This document shows, piece by piece, positions 28,289 through 37,787 of a stretch of DNA of 64,000 nucleotides. The DNA is taken from positions 2,480,001 to 2,544,000 of the forward strand of contig CP076546.1 in NCBI GenBank assembly GCA_018889975.1, read 5' to 3'. Every line of letters starts with the position of its first letter. Within the stretch, counting starts at the first letter, position 1. The DNA comes from Bacillus sp. NP157. Its GTDB lineage: Bacteria; Pseudomonadota; Gammaproteobacteria; Xanthomonadales; Rhodanobacteraceae. The position numbers and the translations under genes were made by a program. The notes under the pieces are model-generated. The model worked only from the letters and a program-made list of their open reading frames with translations, was not told where the DNA came from and did not search any database.

Positions 28289-28681
28289 ATGAACTCCGTA
28301 TCCGACCTTTTCTGGCTGCTGGGCATCGCGGCGGTGATCGCCAGCTGGTACCAGCTGACGCGGGCCCGTGAAGTGGCCGTGCGCGCGGCGACGGCGCTGT
28401 GCAAGCGGCACGGGCTACAGCTGCTCGACCAGTCGGTCGGGCTGCGCGCCATTCGCCTGCAGGGTGTCGACGGCGGTCGCCGGCTGGAACGCTGCTATGC
28501 GTTCGAAGTCAGCGAGGATGGGCAAAGCCGGCAACCGGCCAGGATCTGGATGGCGGGCGACGAGGTCGCCAGCTATTCGCTACCGCATGCGGATAACCCG
28601 GAGCTGGAGACGGTCGTGGCGACCGAGACCGGCTTGCCGGGGAATGTAATTTCGCTGGCGGATCGTCGGCGGGTGCATTGA
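28289..28681 (+). CDS. DUF3301 family membrane-anchored protein
   Basis: A 130-residue protein with an N-terminal membrane helix (LFWLLGIAAVIASWY) followed by a cytoplasmic domain with CKRHGLQLLDQSVGLRAIRL and RCYAFEVSEDG, the DUF3301 pattern seen in gammaproteobacteria. Function is unknown. The start at 28289 (MNSVSDLFWLLG) places the helix at the N-terminus as in the family; the frame is open upstream to 28244. It is convergent with sspB, with one REP-like copy between them. Confidence 0.75.
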   Translation: MNSVSDLFWLLGIAAVIASWYQLTRAREVAVRAATALCKRHGLQLLDQSVGLRAIRLQGVDGGRRLERCYAFEVSEDGQSRQPARIWMAGDEVASYSLPHADNPELETVVATETGLPGNVISLADRRRVH

Positions 28682-28690
28682 GTAGGCGTT

Positions 28691-28712
28691 TCGCGCGCAG
28701 GCGCGCTCCTAC
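28691..28712 (-). repeat. REP-like element containing the sspB stop codon
   Basis: A minus-oriented intact copy. On the minus strand the TAG of its GTAGGAG start (28709-28711) ends the sspB reading frame. Confidence 0.85.
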
Positions 28713-29170
28713 TTGACGACGCGGAGGTGGGGGGCGCCGCGCTTGGGGCGATCGTCGTCGCCGCCGGTCGCCGGTGCGCTGGCGTTGTCGTCCACGGCTT
28801 CCAGGGTCGGCGCCATGCCGTCGCCTTCGGCTTCGTTTTCGTCGGCCGGGAACATCATGCCCTGGCCGTTTTCCTGCGCGTAGAGCGCCAGCACCGCGGC
28901 GATCGGGATCACGATGCTCTGGCTCACGCCGGAGAAACGGGCCTGGAAGGCGATGCGATCGTTGCCGAGATCCAGATTGGCCACGGCGCGCATGGCGAGG
29001 TTGAGCACGACCTGGCCGTTCTTGACCACGTGCGACGGCACTTTCACGCCGGGCAGGTTGGCGTCCACCAGCACGTAGGGGGTCAGGCCGTTATCGCTGA
29101 TCCAGTCGTAGATGGCGCGCAGCAGGTAGGGCCGATTGGAGGTCATGCCCGGGCTTTCGTTCGTATCCAT
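28709..29170 (-). CDS. sspB: SspB, ClpXP adaptor
   Basis: A 153-residue SspB, which delivers ssrA-tagged proteins to the ClpXP protease. RPYLLRAIYDWISDNGLTPY and the VVLNLAMRAVANLDLGND, FQARFSGVSQSIVIPI blocks make up the tag-binding domain. After an acidic flexible linker the C-terminus ends RGAPHLRVVK, the ClpX-binding tail. GAGGAT lies 8 nt before the chosen ATG; another ATG (29146) is in frame. It follows sspA by 49 bp, as in E. coli. The stop codon is provided by a REP-like element. Confidence 0.95.
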   Translation of the reverse strand: MDTNESPGMTSNRPYLLRAIYDWISDNGLTPYVLVDANLPGVKVPSHVVKNGQVVLNLAMRAVANLDLGNDRIAFQARFSGVSQSIVIPIAAVLALYAQENGQGMMFPADENEAEGDGMAPTLEAVDDNASAPATGGDDDRPKRGAPHLRVVK

Positions 29171-29219
29171 TACCACATCCTCATTTCGAGGGGAGTTTAA
29201 GGGATACGGCCGGTCAGGG

Positions 29220-29864
29220 CTAACCGGGCGCGAAATTGAAGTCCGGACGCATGTCCCGCTCCTCTGGCGTGAGGCTCCTCGCGAAGCCCTGGCTGTGGAA
29301 CAGCCGCTCGCCGTAATCCACGATCGGCTTGCCGGACGGGCCGAGGTCAACGCCCAGCCAGGGCAGCCGCCAGACCACCGGCGCCACCAGGCAATCGATG
29401 AGGCTCATCTCAGGGTTGAGGAAAAACCGCGAGGCGCGGAACAGATCCACGGAAAACAGCAGGTGTTCGCGCAGCCGCTTGCGCGCCGCATCGGCACCCC
29501 GGCCGCCTTCCAGGATGGCCTCGATTTCGGGCAGCCAGTCGTTCTCGATCCGCCAGGTCGCCAGTCGCAGGCGAGCCCGAGACAGCGGATCGATCGGCAT
29601 CAACGGAGGATGCGGGTAACGTTCGTCGAGGAATTCAGTGACGATCAGGGTGTCGTACACCGTCAGGTCGCGGTCGACCAGGGTCGGCAAGGTGCCGTAG
29701 GGGTTGAGCTCGAGCAGGTCCGGCGTGGGCACGTCCGGCTTCAGGATGATCCTGTCATACGCCACACCCTTCGCCGCCAGCACCAGGCGCGTACGGTGGC
29801 AGTGGATGTCGCTGGCGCTCGTATAAAGCGTCAGCGCCGTGCGCGAACGTGCATTCTGGACCAT
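29220..29864 (-). CDS. sspA: SspA, stringent starvation protein A
   Basis: A 214-residue glutathione-S-transferase-like protein of the SspA group, which binds RNA polymerase and aids stress and stationary-phase survival. LTLYTSASDIHCHRTRLVLA and LNPYGTLPTLVDRDLTVYDT (thioredoxin-fold half) and the helical C-terminal half with SLIDCLVAPVVWRLPW match SspA. It starts at 29864 after GGGAGGGAG. The position between petC and sspB is the order common in beta/gammaproteobacteria. Confidence 0.93.
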   Translation of the reverse strand: MVQNARSRTALTLYTSASDIHCHRTRLVLAAKGVAYDRIILKPDVPTPDLLELNPYGTLPTLVDRDLTVYDTLIVTEFLDERYPHPPLMPIDPLSRARLRLATWRIENDWLPEIEAILEGGRGADAARKRLREHLLFSVDLFRASRFFLNPEMSLIDCLVAPVVWRLPWLGVDLGPSGKPIVDYGERLFHSQGFARSLTPEERDMRPDFNFAPG

Positions 29865-29930
29865 GCTTTGGATCTCCCTCCCTGCTGCGCCGGACAACGG
29901 TGCGGCCCTGCGGCCGCGCCTAAACGGAAC

Positions 29931-29952
29931 GGGGCGACCCGTAGGTCGCCCC
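29931..29952 (-). terminator. Hairpin after the cytochrome bc1 operon
   Basis: GGGGCGACC (29931-29939) and GGTCGCCCC (29944-29952) form a perfect 9-bp stem with a CGTA loop, about 12 nt after the petC stop. The T-run on the minus side is weak (GTTCCGTTT), so it may attenuate rather than fully stop transcription into sspA. Confidence 0.6.
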
Positions 29953-29964
29953 GGGGGACATCAA

Positions 29965-30717
29965 TCAGTGATGCTCGTGGACGTCCTTCCAGTACTCATG
30001 TTTCAGAAGGTACAGCAGGAAGGTCAGGCCGGCCAAGAACAGCAGCACCCACAGGCCCACCGACTGGCGCACCAGCACGGCCGGCTCGGCCGTGTACTCG
30101 AGGAAAGCCGTAAGGTCGCGGGTCGCGGCACGGAACTCTTCCGGACTCATGCGACCCGGGGTATGCAGCTCCAGCTTCTCCACGGCGGCGTCCGCCCCGG
30201 CCTTGCCCTCGGCGTGCACGGCCACCTGCAGCCCCTGCAGCTCCCACAGCGGGTTTGGCATGGAGGCGTTCGGGAACACCGTGTTGTTCCAGCCCACCGG
30301 ACGGCTCGGGTCCAGGTAGAAGGAGTTGAGGTAGTTGAAGATGAAATCCGGACCCTTGGCACGGGCTTCGAGCGAAAGATCCGGCGGCTCCTTGCCGAAC
30401 CAGCCCTTCGCCGCATCCGCCGGCATGTGCGAGATGACGGTCTCGCCGAACTTGGCCCCGGTGAAGTTGAGGTTCTTCATCACCTCGTCTTCGGTCAGGC
30501 CCAGGTCACTGGCCAGCCGCGAATAGCGCACGTACTTCAGCGAATGGCAGCCGACGCAGTAGTTGAAGAAGAGCTTTGCGCCGCGCTGGAGCGAGGCCTT
30601 GTCCTGCACGTTGGTACCGGCCGAAGGCAGGTCGCCCTCTTCGGCGGCAAGGGCAGGCAGGGCGACGGCGGCAAGGCCCAGCGCGAGGGCGAGCGTGGAG
30701 AGATAGCGCTTAATCAT
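29965..30717 (-). CDS. petC: Cytochrome c1 of the bc1 complex
   Basis: A 250-residue cytochrome c1. It has a signal peptide (MIKRYLSTLALALGLAAVAL-PALA), haem motif CVGCH (Cys54, Cys57, His58), the axial Met region NASMPNPLWEL, and a C-terminal membrane anchor (VGLWVLLFLAGLTFLLYLL). It passes electrons from the Rieske centre to periplasmic cytochromes. Its start overlaps the end of petB by 8 nt, so all three genes form one operon. Confidence 0.97.
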   Translation of the reverse strand: MIKRYLSTLALALGLAAVALPALAAEEGDLPSAGTNVQDKASLQRGAKLFFNYCVGCHSLKYVRYSRLASDLGLTEDEVMKNLNFTGAKFGETVISHMPADAAKGWFGKEPPDLSLEARAKGPDFIFNYLNSFYLDPSRPVGWNNTVFPNASMPNPLWELQGLQVAVHAEGKAGADAAVEKLELHTPGRMSPEEFRAATRDLTAFLEYTAEPAVLVRQSVGLWVLLFLAGLTFLLYLLKHEYWKDVHEHH

Positions 30718-32011
30718 GCATCGTCACCCGTTCCGGCACCGGCCTGGTCTTCTCGAACCCGAAGTGCGTGTATACGAAGAGGAAAATGAAGAAGCCGAAG
30801 TAGCCCAGCACCATCAGCCGGCCGAACGCGTTCTCGACCGTGGTGACATCCGCCCCCGGGAACCACTCGGGGATCAGCTCGGCGGTGACGCCCGCGCCGA
30901 CCAGACCCAGGGCCAGGAAGGTGACCACCAGCACGCCCAGGGCGATGCGGAAGCCAAGGCCGCGGAAGCGCACCGAGCGAACCTCGCCGCGGTCGATCCA
31001 CGGCAGCAGGCCGAGCAGCAGGATCGCGCCGAACATGCCCAGCACGCCCCAGATCGCCGTGCCGAAGAAGGACGGGATCATGCGCAGGATGGCGTAGAAG
31101 GGGGTGAAGTACCACGACGGCTTGATGTGGCTTGGCGTGACCAGGTTGTTCGCCGGCGTGAAGTTGTCGTGCTCGAGGAACCACCCGCCGAACGTGGGCG
31201 CGAAGAAGATGATGAACGCCGCGATCATCAGGAAGAAGCCGACGCCGAAGCTGTCCTTCACCGTGTAGTACGGATGGAACGGGATGGCATCGGTCGGCTT
31301 GTCCGGCGACCAGCGATTGCCCTTGGGGCCGTGCTTCACGTCGACACCGTCGGGGTTGTTCGAACCGACCTCGTGCAGCGCCGCCAGGTGCAAGACCACC
31401 AGCAGCAACAGCACCAGCGGCAGCGCGATCACGTGCAGCGCGAAGAAGCGGTTGAGGGTGGAATCCGCCGGCAAATAGTCACCCATGATCCACTGCACCA
31501 GCGTGTCGCCGATGACGGGGATGGTGCCGAACAGCGAGATGATGACCTTCGCGCCCCAGAACGACATGTTGCCCCACGGCAGCACGTAGCCCATGAAGGC
31601 CTCGGCCATCAGCACGAGGAAGATCAGCATGCCCAGCACCCAGACCAGCTCGCGGGGCTTCTTGAACGAGCCGTACATGATGCCGCGGAACATGTGCAGG
31701 AACACCACGACGAAGAACAGCGAGGCGCCGGTGGAGTGCATGTAGCGGATCAGCCAGCCCCACTCCACGTCACGCATGATGTACTCGACCGAGTTGAAGG
31801 CTTCCGCCGCACTCGTCTTGTAGTTCATGGTGAGGAAGATGCCGGTGACGATCTGGTTGACCAGCACCAACAGGGCAAGCGAACCGAAGTAGTACCAAAG
31901 ATTGAAGTTCTTCGGTGCGTAGTACTCGGTCATGTGCTTCCGGTACATCGGCATGAAGCCCGGGGCACGTTCGTTGAACCAGTTTCCGAGGCGCGACAGT
32001 GTGTTAGCCAT
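30710..32011 (-). CDS. petB: Cytochrome b of the bc1 complex
   Basis: A 433-residue cytochrome b with eight membrane helices. Haem-binding His pairs occur in YMHSTGASLFFVVVFLHMFR and FALHVIALPLVLLLLVVLHL; the Qo-site PEWY-equivalent reads PSWYF and GYVLPWGNMSFWGA is present. It starts MANTLSRLGNWFNERAP at 32011, overlapping the Rieske stop (TGATG). It carries the quinol oxidation and reduction sites in the inner membrane. Confidence 0.97.
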   Translation of the reverse strand: MANTLSRLGNWFNERAPGFMPMYRKHMTEYYAPKNFNLWYYFGSLALLVLVNQIVTGIFLTMNYKTSAAEAFNSVEYIMRDVEWGWLIRYMHSTGASLFFVVVFLHMFRGIMYGSFKKPRELVWVLGMLIFLVLMAEAFMGYVLPWGNMSFWGAKVIISLFGTIPVIGDTLVQWIMGDYLPADSTLNRFFALHVIALPLVLLLLVVLHLAALHEVGSNNPDGVDVKHGPKGNRWSPDKPTDAIPFHPYYTVKDSFGVGFFLMIAAFIIFFAPTFGGWFLEHDNFTPANNLVTPSHIKPSWYFTPFYAILRMIPSFFGTAIWGVLGMFGAILLLGLLPWIDRGEVRSVRFRGLGFRIALGVLVVTFLALGLVGAGVTAELIPEWFPGADVTTVENAFGRLMVLGYFGFFIFLFVYTHFGFEKTRPVPERVTMHD

Positions 32012-32613
32012 CAGCTCTTGCCCTCCTGGTCCACGCCGATCTGGATGTGCGTGTCGTCGATGAAGTGGTATTTCGGCACCGCCAGGTTCTTCGGTGCCGG
32101 CACGCCACTGAACACGCGGCCGGAAAGGTCGTAGCGCGACTTGTGGCAGGGGCAGTAGAAGCCGCCCTTCCAGTTCGCGTCGAAGGGTTCCGGCTTGATG
32201 TCCGGGACGAAGTCCGGAACGCAGCCCAGGTGGGTGCACAGGCCAATGATGACCAGCCACTCAGGCTTGAGGGAACGGGTTTCGTTCTGCGCGAACTCGG
32301 GCTGCTGGCCGGCGTCGGTCGACTTCGGATCGAGCAGGCGGGGCTCGAGGCCCTTCAGCTGCGCAAGCTGCTCCGGCGTGCGATTGACGACGAAGACGGG
32401 GAGGCTGCGCCACGCGAAGGTGACCTTCTGCCCCGCTTCGATGGCGCTGATATCGACCGTGACCGGCGCTCCCGCGGCCTTGGCCCTCGCCGATGGCTCC
32501 CACGATTTGATGAAGGGCACGATCGCCGCGACCACTCCCACACCACCAACGACCACCGTCGTCGTGGTTAGGAAGCGACGGCGCCCGTGATCGACGACTT
32601 CTTCGTTCGCCAT
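32011..32613 (-). CDS. petA: Rieske iron-sulfur protein of the bc1 complex
   Basis: A 200-residue Rieske protein. The twin-arginine-type anchor GRRRFLTTTTVVVGGVG is followed by a hinge and the cluster-binding boxes CTHLGC (C126, H128, C131) and CPCHKS (C154, C156, H157). GGAGAG lies ~6 nt before the ATG at 32613; an upstream ATG at 32637 has no ribosome binding site. It is first gene of the petABC operon; a direct repeat ACGTCAG (32692-32698 and 32703-32709) lies in its promoter region. Confidence 0.96.
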   Translation of the reverse strand: MANEEVVDHGRRRFLTTTTVVVGGVGVVAAIVPFIKSWEPSARAKAAGAPVTVDISAIEAGQKVTFAWRSLPVFVVNRTPEQLAQLKGLEPRLLDPKSTDAGQQPEFAQNETRSLKPEWLVIIGLCTHLGCVPDFVPDIKPEPFDANWKGGFYCPCHKSRYDLSGRVFSGVPAPKNLAVPKYHFIDDTHIQIGVDQEGKS

Positions 32614-32781
32614 CAGGCTCTCCGGAACTAATGCCATTGAGGTTTGCGGGCCCCATCGCCGGTTCTTTCGGAAATCGGCATCCGCAAAATTACGTCAGTG
32701 TAACGTCAGCACCACCCACGTACAATAAAGTGAACATATCCCTGCCCGATGTAAAGACAGGGCCGCCACCGACCCGCCAGG

Positions 32782-33996
32782 ATGCGGAAAAACCGGTCTT
32801 CCATGAAACACGCTGCCAGCACGCTCGCCTTCGTCGCCCGCTTCGTCGTGCTTGGCCTTGCCATCGCCTTCGTGATTGGCCTGCTGTGGCCCGGCAGTGG
32901 CGCATTGCTGCGGCAGCGATTTTCCGGCCAGCAAACGACGCCGCCAGCGGCCGCCGCGGGCGCCTCCGAAGGGCCGGTTTCGTACGCCGATGCCGTCGCC
33001 AAGGCCGCGCCGTCAGTGGTAAATATCTACGCCAACAAGCTGGTGACCGAGCAGCCGAGGCAGCTCTACTCCGACCCCGTGTTGCAGCGCATCTTCAGCG
33101 TCCCTACGGGCCCGGTGCGCACGCGCCGCCAGCAGAACCTGGGCTCGGGCGTGATCGTCAGCGACGATGGTTATGTATTGACCAACAACCACGTCATCGC
33201 CAATGCCGACGACATCCAGCTGCTGCTCTACGACGGCCGCGTGGCCAGCGCCAGGGTGGTCGGCTCGGACGACGAGACTGACCTTGCCGTACTCAAGGTG
33301 GACGCAGGCAACCTGCCCGCGATCAAGATGACCGACGCCGAGACCCGGCCTCGCGTGGGCGACGTGGTGCTGGCCATCGGCAACCCCTTCGGGATCGGGC
33401 AGACCGTGACCATGGGCATCGTCAGCGCCATCGGCCGCCAGCTCAACCTGTCCAGCCTGGAAAGCCTCATCCAGACCGATGCCGCGATCAACTTCGGCAA
33501 CTCCGGCGGTGCGCTGGTCAACGCGCACGGCGAGCTGGTCGGCATCAACACCTCGCTGATCGGCCAGGCCGTGGGTGCCGAAGGCATCGGCTTCGCCATC
33601 CCCGTGCAAAGCGCGAAGGATGTACTGGAACAGATCATCAGGAGCGGCCGCGTGGTGCGCGGGTGGATCGGCGCGGACTACGGCCCGGTGCCGGTATCCG
33701 CAGAGAGCGGCCTGCCCTCCGCCGCGCGCGGCGTGGTGGTCAACGAGGTATCCCCGGGCGGACCCGCCGCGCTCGCGGGTGTCCAGCAACGTGACGTACT
33801 GCTCAAATTGGGCGATGAGGACATCCTCGACCCGTCGGACCTGCGTCGGCACGAGGCGTCGCTGAAGCCCGGCGCCGCCGTGACGCTGTCCGGCCTGCGC
33901 TACGGCCAGCCGTTCTCGCTGTCGGTGGTGCCCGTGCAACGCCCGCCCAGCGCCCCCGTCCAGGCACAGAACCCGGCGTCCGCCGGCAGCCTCTAG
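32782..33996 (+). CDS. degS: DegS/AlgW-type periplasmic serine protease
   Basis: A 404-residue HtrA-family protease anchored by one N-terminal helix (FVARFVVLGLAIAFVIGLLW). The catalytic triad is H137 (TNNHVIA), D167 (DETDLAVL) and S241 (GNSGGALV). A single PDZ domain follows (RGWIGADYG to ~380), the DegS/AlgW layout, unlike DegP with two. In relatives it senses misfolded outer-membrane proteins and cleaves the anti-sigma-E factor. Two starts are possible (32782 and 32803); neither has a strong ribosome binding site. It is divergent from petA. No sigma-E gene is in the window. Confidence 0.88.
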   Translation: MRKNRSSMKHAASTLAFVARFVVLGLAIAFVIGLLWPGSGALLRQRFSGQQTTPPAAAAGASEGPVSYADAVAKAAPSVVNIYANKLVTEQPRQLYSDPVLQRIFSVPTGPVRTRRQQNLGSGVIVSDDGYVLTNNHVIANADDIQLLLYDGRVASARVVGSDDETDLAVLKVDAGNLPAIKMTDAETRPRVGDVVLAIGNPFGIGQTVTMGIVSAIGRQLNLSSLESLIQTDAAINFGNSGGALVNAHGELVGINTSLIGQAVGAEGIGFAIPVQSAKDVLEQIIRSGRVVRGWIGADYGPVPVSAESGLPSAARGVVVNEVSPGGPAALAGVQQRDVLLKLGDEDILDPSDLRRHEASLKPGAAVTLSGLRYGQPFSLSVVPVQRPPSAPVQAQNPASAGSL

Positions 33997-34021
33997 TCCG
34001 CCGCCGCGTTCGCGACCGGCG

Positions 34022-35182
34022 TTACATCGCCCCGCGATCGGCCAGCGGAACGCCGGTCCCCGGCCGCCTCAGGCTCTCCGTATAGCGCTTGCGCAGCAAG
34101 CCCACTCGCTCGACGTAGACCTGGGTCTCGTCATAGGGCGGCACGCCGTTGTAGCGCTGTACCGCGCCGGGGCCGGCGTTATAGGCCGCTGCCGCCAGGC
34201 GCTCGTTGCCGTTGAAGTTCTGCAGCAGCAGGGCGAGATAGCGCGCGCCACCGCGGATGTTCTGCTCCGCATCGAAGGCATCGCGCACACCCATGTCGCG
34301 GGCCGTGCTCGGGATCAGCTGCATCAGTCCCTGGGCGCCAGCCACTGACAACGCCCGCGGGTTGAACGCGCTTTCCGCATGGATCACGGCACGCAGCAGC
34401 GCCTCGTCGACGTGGTAATCCACGCTCGCCGTGCGGATCACGTCGCCGTACGAGGTGAGGTTGAGCGCCACGCTGTTGAAGTCGATCCGCGAATGGACGT
34501 CGCAGGCCACGCAGGTCGCGATATAGGTAAAGAGCATCTTGACGCTCCTGCCCTCCGCCGCGGCCTGCGGGATGTTCGTGTATTCCACCCCGCCATCGGC
34601 CCGGGTGATCCGGTACACCGCGCCGCGCAAGACGCGCGAGCCACTCGGTGCGGCCGGTGCCGGACTCGCTGCCAGGTCGGTGGAGGCGGACTCCTTGTAG
34701 TCCCAGCTACCCTTCGGCGCCATCACCGGCGGCAACTCGGCCTTCGCCGCCTCGGTCTTCGCCTCGGCGTCCGTCACCACGCCGCCGACCACGCCGACCA
34801 GCGAGGTCACCGGTTCGTCGGGCCCGACCACGCCCGCGGAAACACCCTTGAACGAGGGTCGCGGCGTCGCCGCCAGGTCCACCGGTGGCGTCGGCGAACC
34901 GCCCGTGGCCGGCGCAGCACCGGACGCGGACGCCTTGCCCGGTGCAAGCACCACGTCCGGAAGCGAGCTGGCGGCCGACGGGGCATGGAACGGCCGGGCC
35001 GGACGGGCCGCCGGCGTGCTGCCGATCCGCTTGCAGTCCTTGTAGCCCGCCGCGGTGCCGGAAAAAACGGTCTCTCCCGTGCTACCGGTGCAGCGATACA
35101 GCGCCCCGGCGAACGCGGGGGCCGCCAGCACGCCCGACAGCAGGACGCAGAGCATCGCGGCCCTTTTCAGGACCGGCCCCAT
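34022..35182 (-). CDS. DUF4124 / SLT-domain lytic transglycosylase
   Basis: A 386-residue secreted protein. A signal peptide with KR n-region (MGPVLKRAAMLCVLLSGV) leads to a DUF4124 domain (GALYRCTGSTGETVFS), a Pro/Ala-rich linker (~75-190), a second strand motif YRITRADGGVEYTNIP, and a C-terminal SLT domain with catalytic Glu in HAESAFNP, followed by GAQGLMQLIPSTA and AAAYNAGPGAVQRY. It would cleave the glycan strand of peptidoglycan in the periplasm. The linker suggests it reaches across the periplasm. It ends convergent with degS. Confidence 0.88.
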   Translation of the reverse strand: MGPVLKRAAMLCVLLSGVLAAPAFAGALYRCTGSTGETVFSGTAAGYKDCKRIGSTPAARPARPFHAPSAASSLPDVVLAPGKASASGAAPATGGSPTPPVDLAATPRPSFKGVSAGVVGPDEPVTSLVGVVGGVVTDAEAKTEAAKAELPPVMAPKGSWDYKESASTDLAASPAPAAPSGSRVLRGAVYRITRADGGVEYTNIPQAAAEGRSVKMLFTYIATCVACDVHSRIDFNSVALNLTSYGDVIRTASVDYHVDEALLRAVIHAESAFNPRALSVAGAQGLMQLIPSTARDMGVRDAFDAEQNIRGGARYLALLLQNFNGNERLAAAAYNAGPGAVQRYNGVPPYDETQVYVERVGLLRKRYTESLRRPGTGVPLADRGAM

Positions 35183-35401
35183 GGCAAGGAAACGGCAGGC
35201 GTGATGGCCGGCGCTTTCCCCTGGCGTCGCGTCGTGAACCATGGCGCGATTGTCACCCAGCGCCCCGCCCCCAGCAAGCACGAAAGACGTGACGACCTTC
35301 ACGCAAGTCATTGATCTTTCGCCGCCATCTGGCGCCGCTCCCGGGTGCGGCGTAAACTGCGCGGTTCGGTAATAGGCCACGCAACACGGTACCCAAGCCC
35401 C

Positions 35402-36733
35402 ATGAGCGGCAAGCTTTTCATCAAGACCCACGGTTGCCAGATGAACGAGTACGACTCGGCCAAGATGGCCGACGTGCTGCGTGCGTCCCATGGCCTGGAG
35501 TTGACCCAGGACGAATCCGAAGCGGACGTCATCCTGGTCAACACCTGCTCCATCCGCGAGAAGGCCCAGGAAAAGGTCTTCAGCCAGCTGGGCAAGTGGA
35601 AGCAGCACAAGGCGAACGGCAAGCCCGTGCTGATCGGCGTCGGCGGCTGCGTGGCCTCGCAGGAAGGCGACGCCATCCTCAAGCGTGCCCCGTACGTGGA
35701 CCTGGTGTTCGGCCCGCAGACCCTGCACCGCCTGCCCGAGATGATCGAAGCCAACCGCAGCAGCGGCAAGGCCCAGGTCGACATCAGCTTCCCCGAGATC
35801 GAGAAGTTCGACCGCCTGCCCGAGCCACGCGCCGAGGGCCCGACCGCCTTCGTCTCGATCATGGAAGGCTGCTCGAAGTACTGCTCCTACTGCGTGGTGC
35901 CCTACACCCGCGGCGAAGAGATCAGCCGCCCGTTCGACGATGTCATCGTGGAAGTGGCCCAGCTCGCCGAGCAGGGCGTCCGCGAGGTCAACCTGCTTGG
36001 CCAGAACGTCAACGCCTACCGCGGCCCGATGCACGACGGCGACATCGCCGACCTGTCGGTGCTGATCCACGCCATCGCGCAGATCGACGGCATCGGCCGG
36101 ATCCGCTTCACCACCTCGCATCCGCTGGAGTTCTCCGACTCGCTGATCGAGGCGTACGCCAGCGTGCCGCAGCTCGCCAACTACCTGCACCTGCCCGTGC
36201 AGGCCGGTTCCGACCGCATACTCTCCGCGATGAAGCGTGGCTACACCGCGATCGAGTTCAAGCAGAAGATCCGCAAGCTGCGCGCCGTGCGCCCCGACAT
36301 CTGCATCTCGTCGGACTTCATCGTCGGCTTCCCCGGTGAAACCGAGGACGATTTCCAGAAGACGATGAAGCTGATCGACGACATCGGCTTCGACCAGAGC
36401 TTCTCGTTCATCTTCTCCTCGCGCCCGGGCACGCCAGCCGCCAACCTCGCCGACGACACCCCGGCCGACGAGAAGCATGCCCGGCTGATGCGCCTGCAGG
36501 CCGCGATCAACGAGAACGCGCGCAAGATCAACGAGGCGATGGTCGGCAGCGTCCAGCGCGTGCTGGTCGAGAAGCCGAGCCGCAAGAATCCGAACGAAAT
36601 GACCGGCCGCACCGAGAACATGCGTTTCGTGAACTTCCCCGGCCATCCGCGGATGATCGGCCAGTTTGTGGACGTGTTGATCACCGAGGCCATGAGCAAC
36701 TCGCTGCGTGGCCGCGTCCACGTCCTGATGTAG
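35402..36733 (+). CDS. miaB: MiaB, tRNA methylthiotransferase
   Basis: A 443-residue radical-SAM enzyme that adds the methylthio group to i6A37 of tRNA. The N-terminal MTTase domain has Cys12 (THGCQMN), Cys49 (NTCSIRE) and Cys83 (GGCVA); the radical SAM cluster is Cys157, Cys161 and Cys164 in [13 protein letters not shown]-terminal TRAM domain is present. It begins the miaB-phoH-ybeY-corC run. The stop codon TAG is the TAG of a REP-like element. Confidence 0.97.
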   Translation: MSGKLFIKTHGCQMNEYDSAKMADVLRASHGLELTQDESEADVILVNTCSIREKAQEKVFSQLGKWKQHKANGKPVLIGVGGCVASQEGDAILKRAPYVDLVFGPQTLHRLPEMIEANRSSGKAQVDISFPEIEKFDRLPEPRAEGPTAFVSIMEGCSKYCSYCVVPYTRGEEISRPFDDVIVEVAQLAEQGVREVNLLGQNVNAYRGPMHDGDIADLSVLIHAIAQIDGIGRIRFTTSHPLEFSDSLIEAYASVPQLANYLHLPVQAGSDRILSAMKRGYTAIEFKQKIRKLRAVRPDICISSDFIVGFPGETEDDFQKTMKLIDDIGFDQSFSFIFSSRPGTPAANLADDTPADEKHARLMRLQAAINENARKINEAMVGSVQRVLVEKPSRKNPNEMTGRTENMRFVNFPGHPRMIGQFVDVLITEAMSNSLRGRVHVLM

Positions 36734-36794
36734 GAGCGCGCTTGCGCGCGATCCACGCCACCGCAACCTTGATCGCGCGCATGCGCGCTCCTAC
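36730..36794. repeat. REP-like inverted pair spanning the miaB-phoH junction
   Basis: Copies at 36730-36751 (plus, third position variant GCTTGC) and 36773-36794 (minus, centre GCATGC). The first supplies the miaB stop codon; the second ends in CTAC directly before the first ATG of phoH (36795). The whole intergenic space is therefore repeat plus ~21 bp, and the phoH ribosome binding region would lie in a hairpin. Confidence 0.85.
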
Positions 36795-37787
36795 ATGGTC
36801 TTTATGAATCCAGGCCTTTCCCAGCGTGACTTCGCCCTCGATCCCGAGGACAACACACGCCTTGCCAACCTGTGTGGCCCGCTCGATGAGCACATCCGCC
36901 AGATCGAGCTCCGGCTCGGCGTCGAGGTGGATCATCGCGGCGCGCTGTTCCGCGTCATCGGCAACGAAGCATCGGCGAAGGCCGGCGAGCAGGTCATCCG
37001 CGCGCTGTATGCCGCGACGGAAACCGAAGTGCTCACCGGCGCCGTGATCAACATCCACCTGGCCGAATCGGGCATCGATGCCCTGAACGAGCAGGCTGCC
37101 GAATCCGCGCAGGAAGTGGTGATCAAGGTGAAGCGCGGCGTGATCAAGGGTCGCGGTCCTAACCAGGCACGCTACCTGCACGCGATCACCACCCACGACA
37201 TCAACTTCGGCGTGGGCCCGGCCGGCACCGGCAAGACCTACCTCGCCGTGGCCAGCGCCATCGAGGCACTGGAAGCCAACCGCGTGCAGCGCGTGCTGCT
37301 GGTGCGCCCCGCGGTGGAAGCCGGCGAAAAGCTCGGCTTCCTGCCCGGCGACCTCAGCCAGAAGATCGATCCCTACCTGCGCCCGCTGTACGACGCGCTG
37401 TACGAAATGGTCGGTTTCGAGAAGGTCGGCAAGCTGATCGAGCGCAATGTGATCGAGATCGCGCCGCTGGCCTACATGCGTGGCCGTACGCTAAACGACT
37501 CGTACGTGATCCTCGACGAGGCGCAGAACACCACGGTCGAGCAGATGAAGATGTTCCTGACCCGCATCGGCTTCGGCTCGGTGGCGGTGATCACGGGCGA
37601 CGTCTCCCAGGTCGACCTGCCCCGCCACATCCGTTCGGGCCTGCGCCACGCCATCGAGGTGTTGCGCGGCGTGGACGGGATCAGCTTCACCTTCTTCACC
37701 TCGCGCGACGTGGTCCGCCACCCGCTGGTGGCGAAGATCGTGCGCGCCTACGAGGCGTTCGAAGACAAGCAGGACGAAGCCAAGTGA
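36795..37787 (+). CDS. ybeZ: PhoH-like ATPase (YbeZ)
   Basis: A 330-residue PhoH-family ATPase. An N-terminal KH-like region precedes Walker A GPAGTGKT (141-148) and Walker [10 protein letters not shown], with [11 protein letters not shown] as sensor. In E. coli YbeZ works with the RNase YbeY. Two starts are close: ATG 36795 (immediately after the repeat) and ATG 36804 ([10 protein letters not shown]); no clean Shine-Dalgarno is seen for either because the repeat occupies that space. Its stop overlaps the ybeY start (GTGA). Confidence 0.94.
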   Translation: MVFMNPGLSQRDFALDPEDNTRLANLCGPLDEHIRQIELRLGVEVDHRGALFRVIGNEASAKAGEQVIRALYAATETEVLTGAVINIHLAESGIDALNEQAAESAQEVVIKVKRGVIKGRGPNQARYLHAITTHDINFGVGPAGTGKTYLAVASAIEALEANRVQRVLLVRPAVEAGEKLGFLPGDLSQKIDPYLRPLYDALYEMVGFEKVGKLIERNVIEIAPLAYMRGRTLNDSYVILDEAQNTTVEQMKMFLTRIGFGSVAVITGDVSQVDLPRHIRSGLRHAIEVLRGVDGISFTFFTSRDVVRHPLVAKIVRAYEAFEDKQDEAK

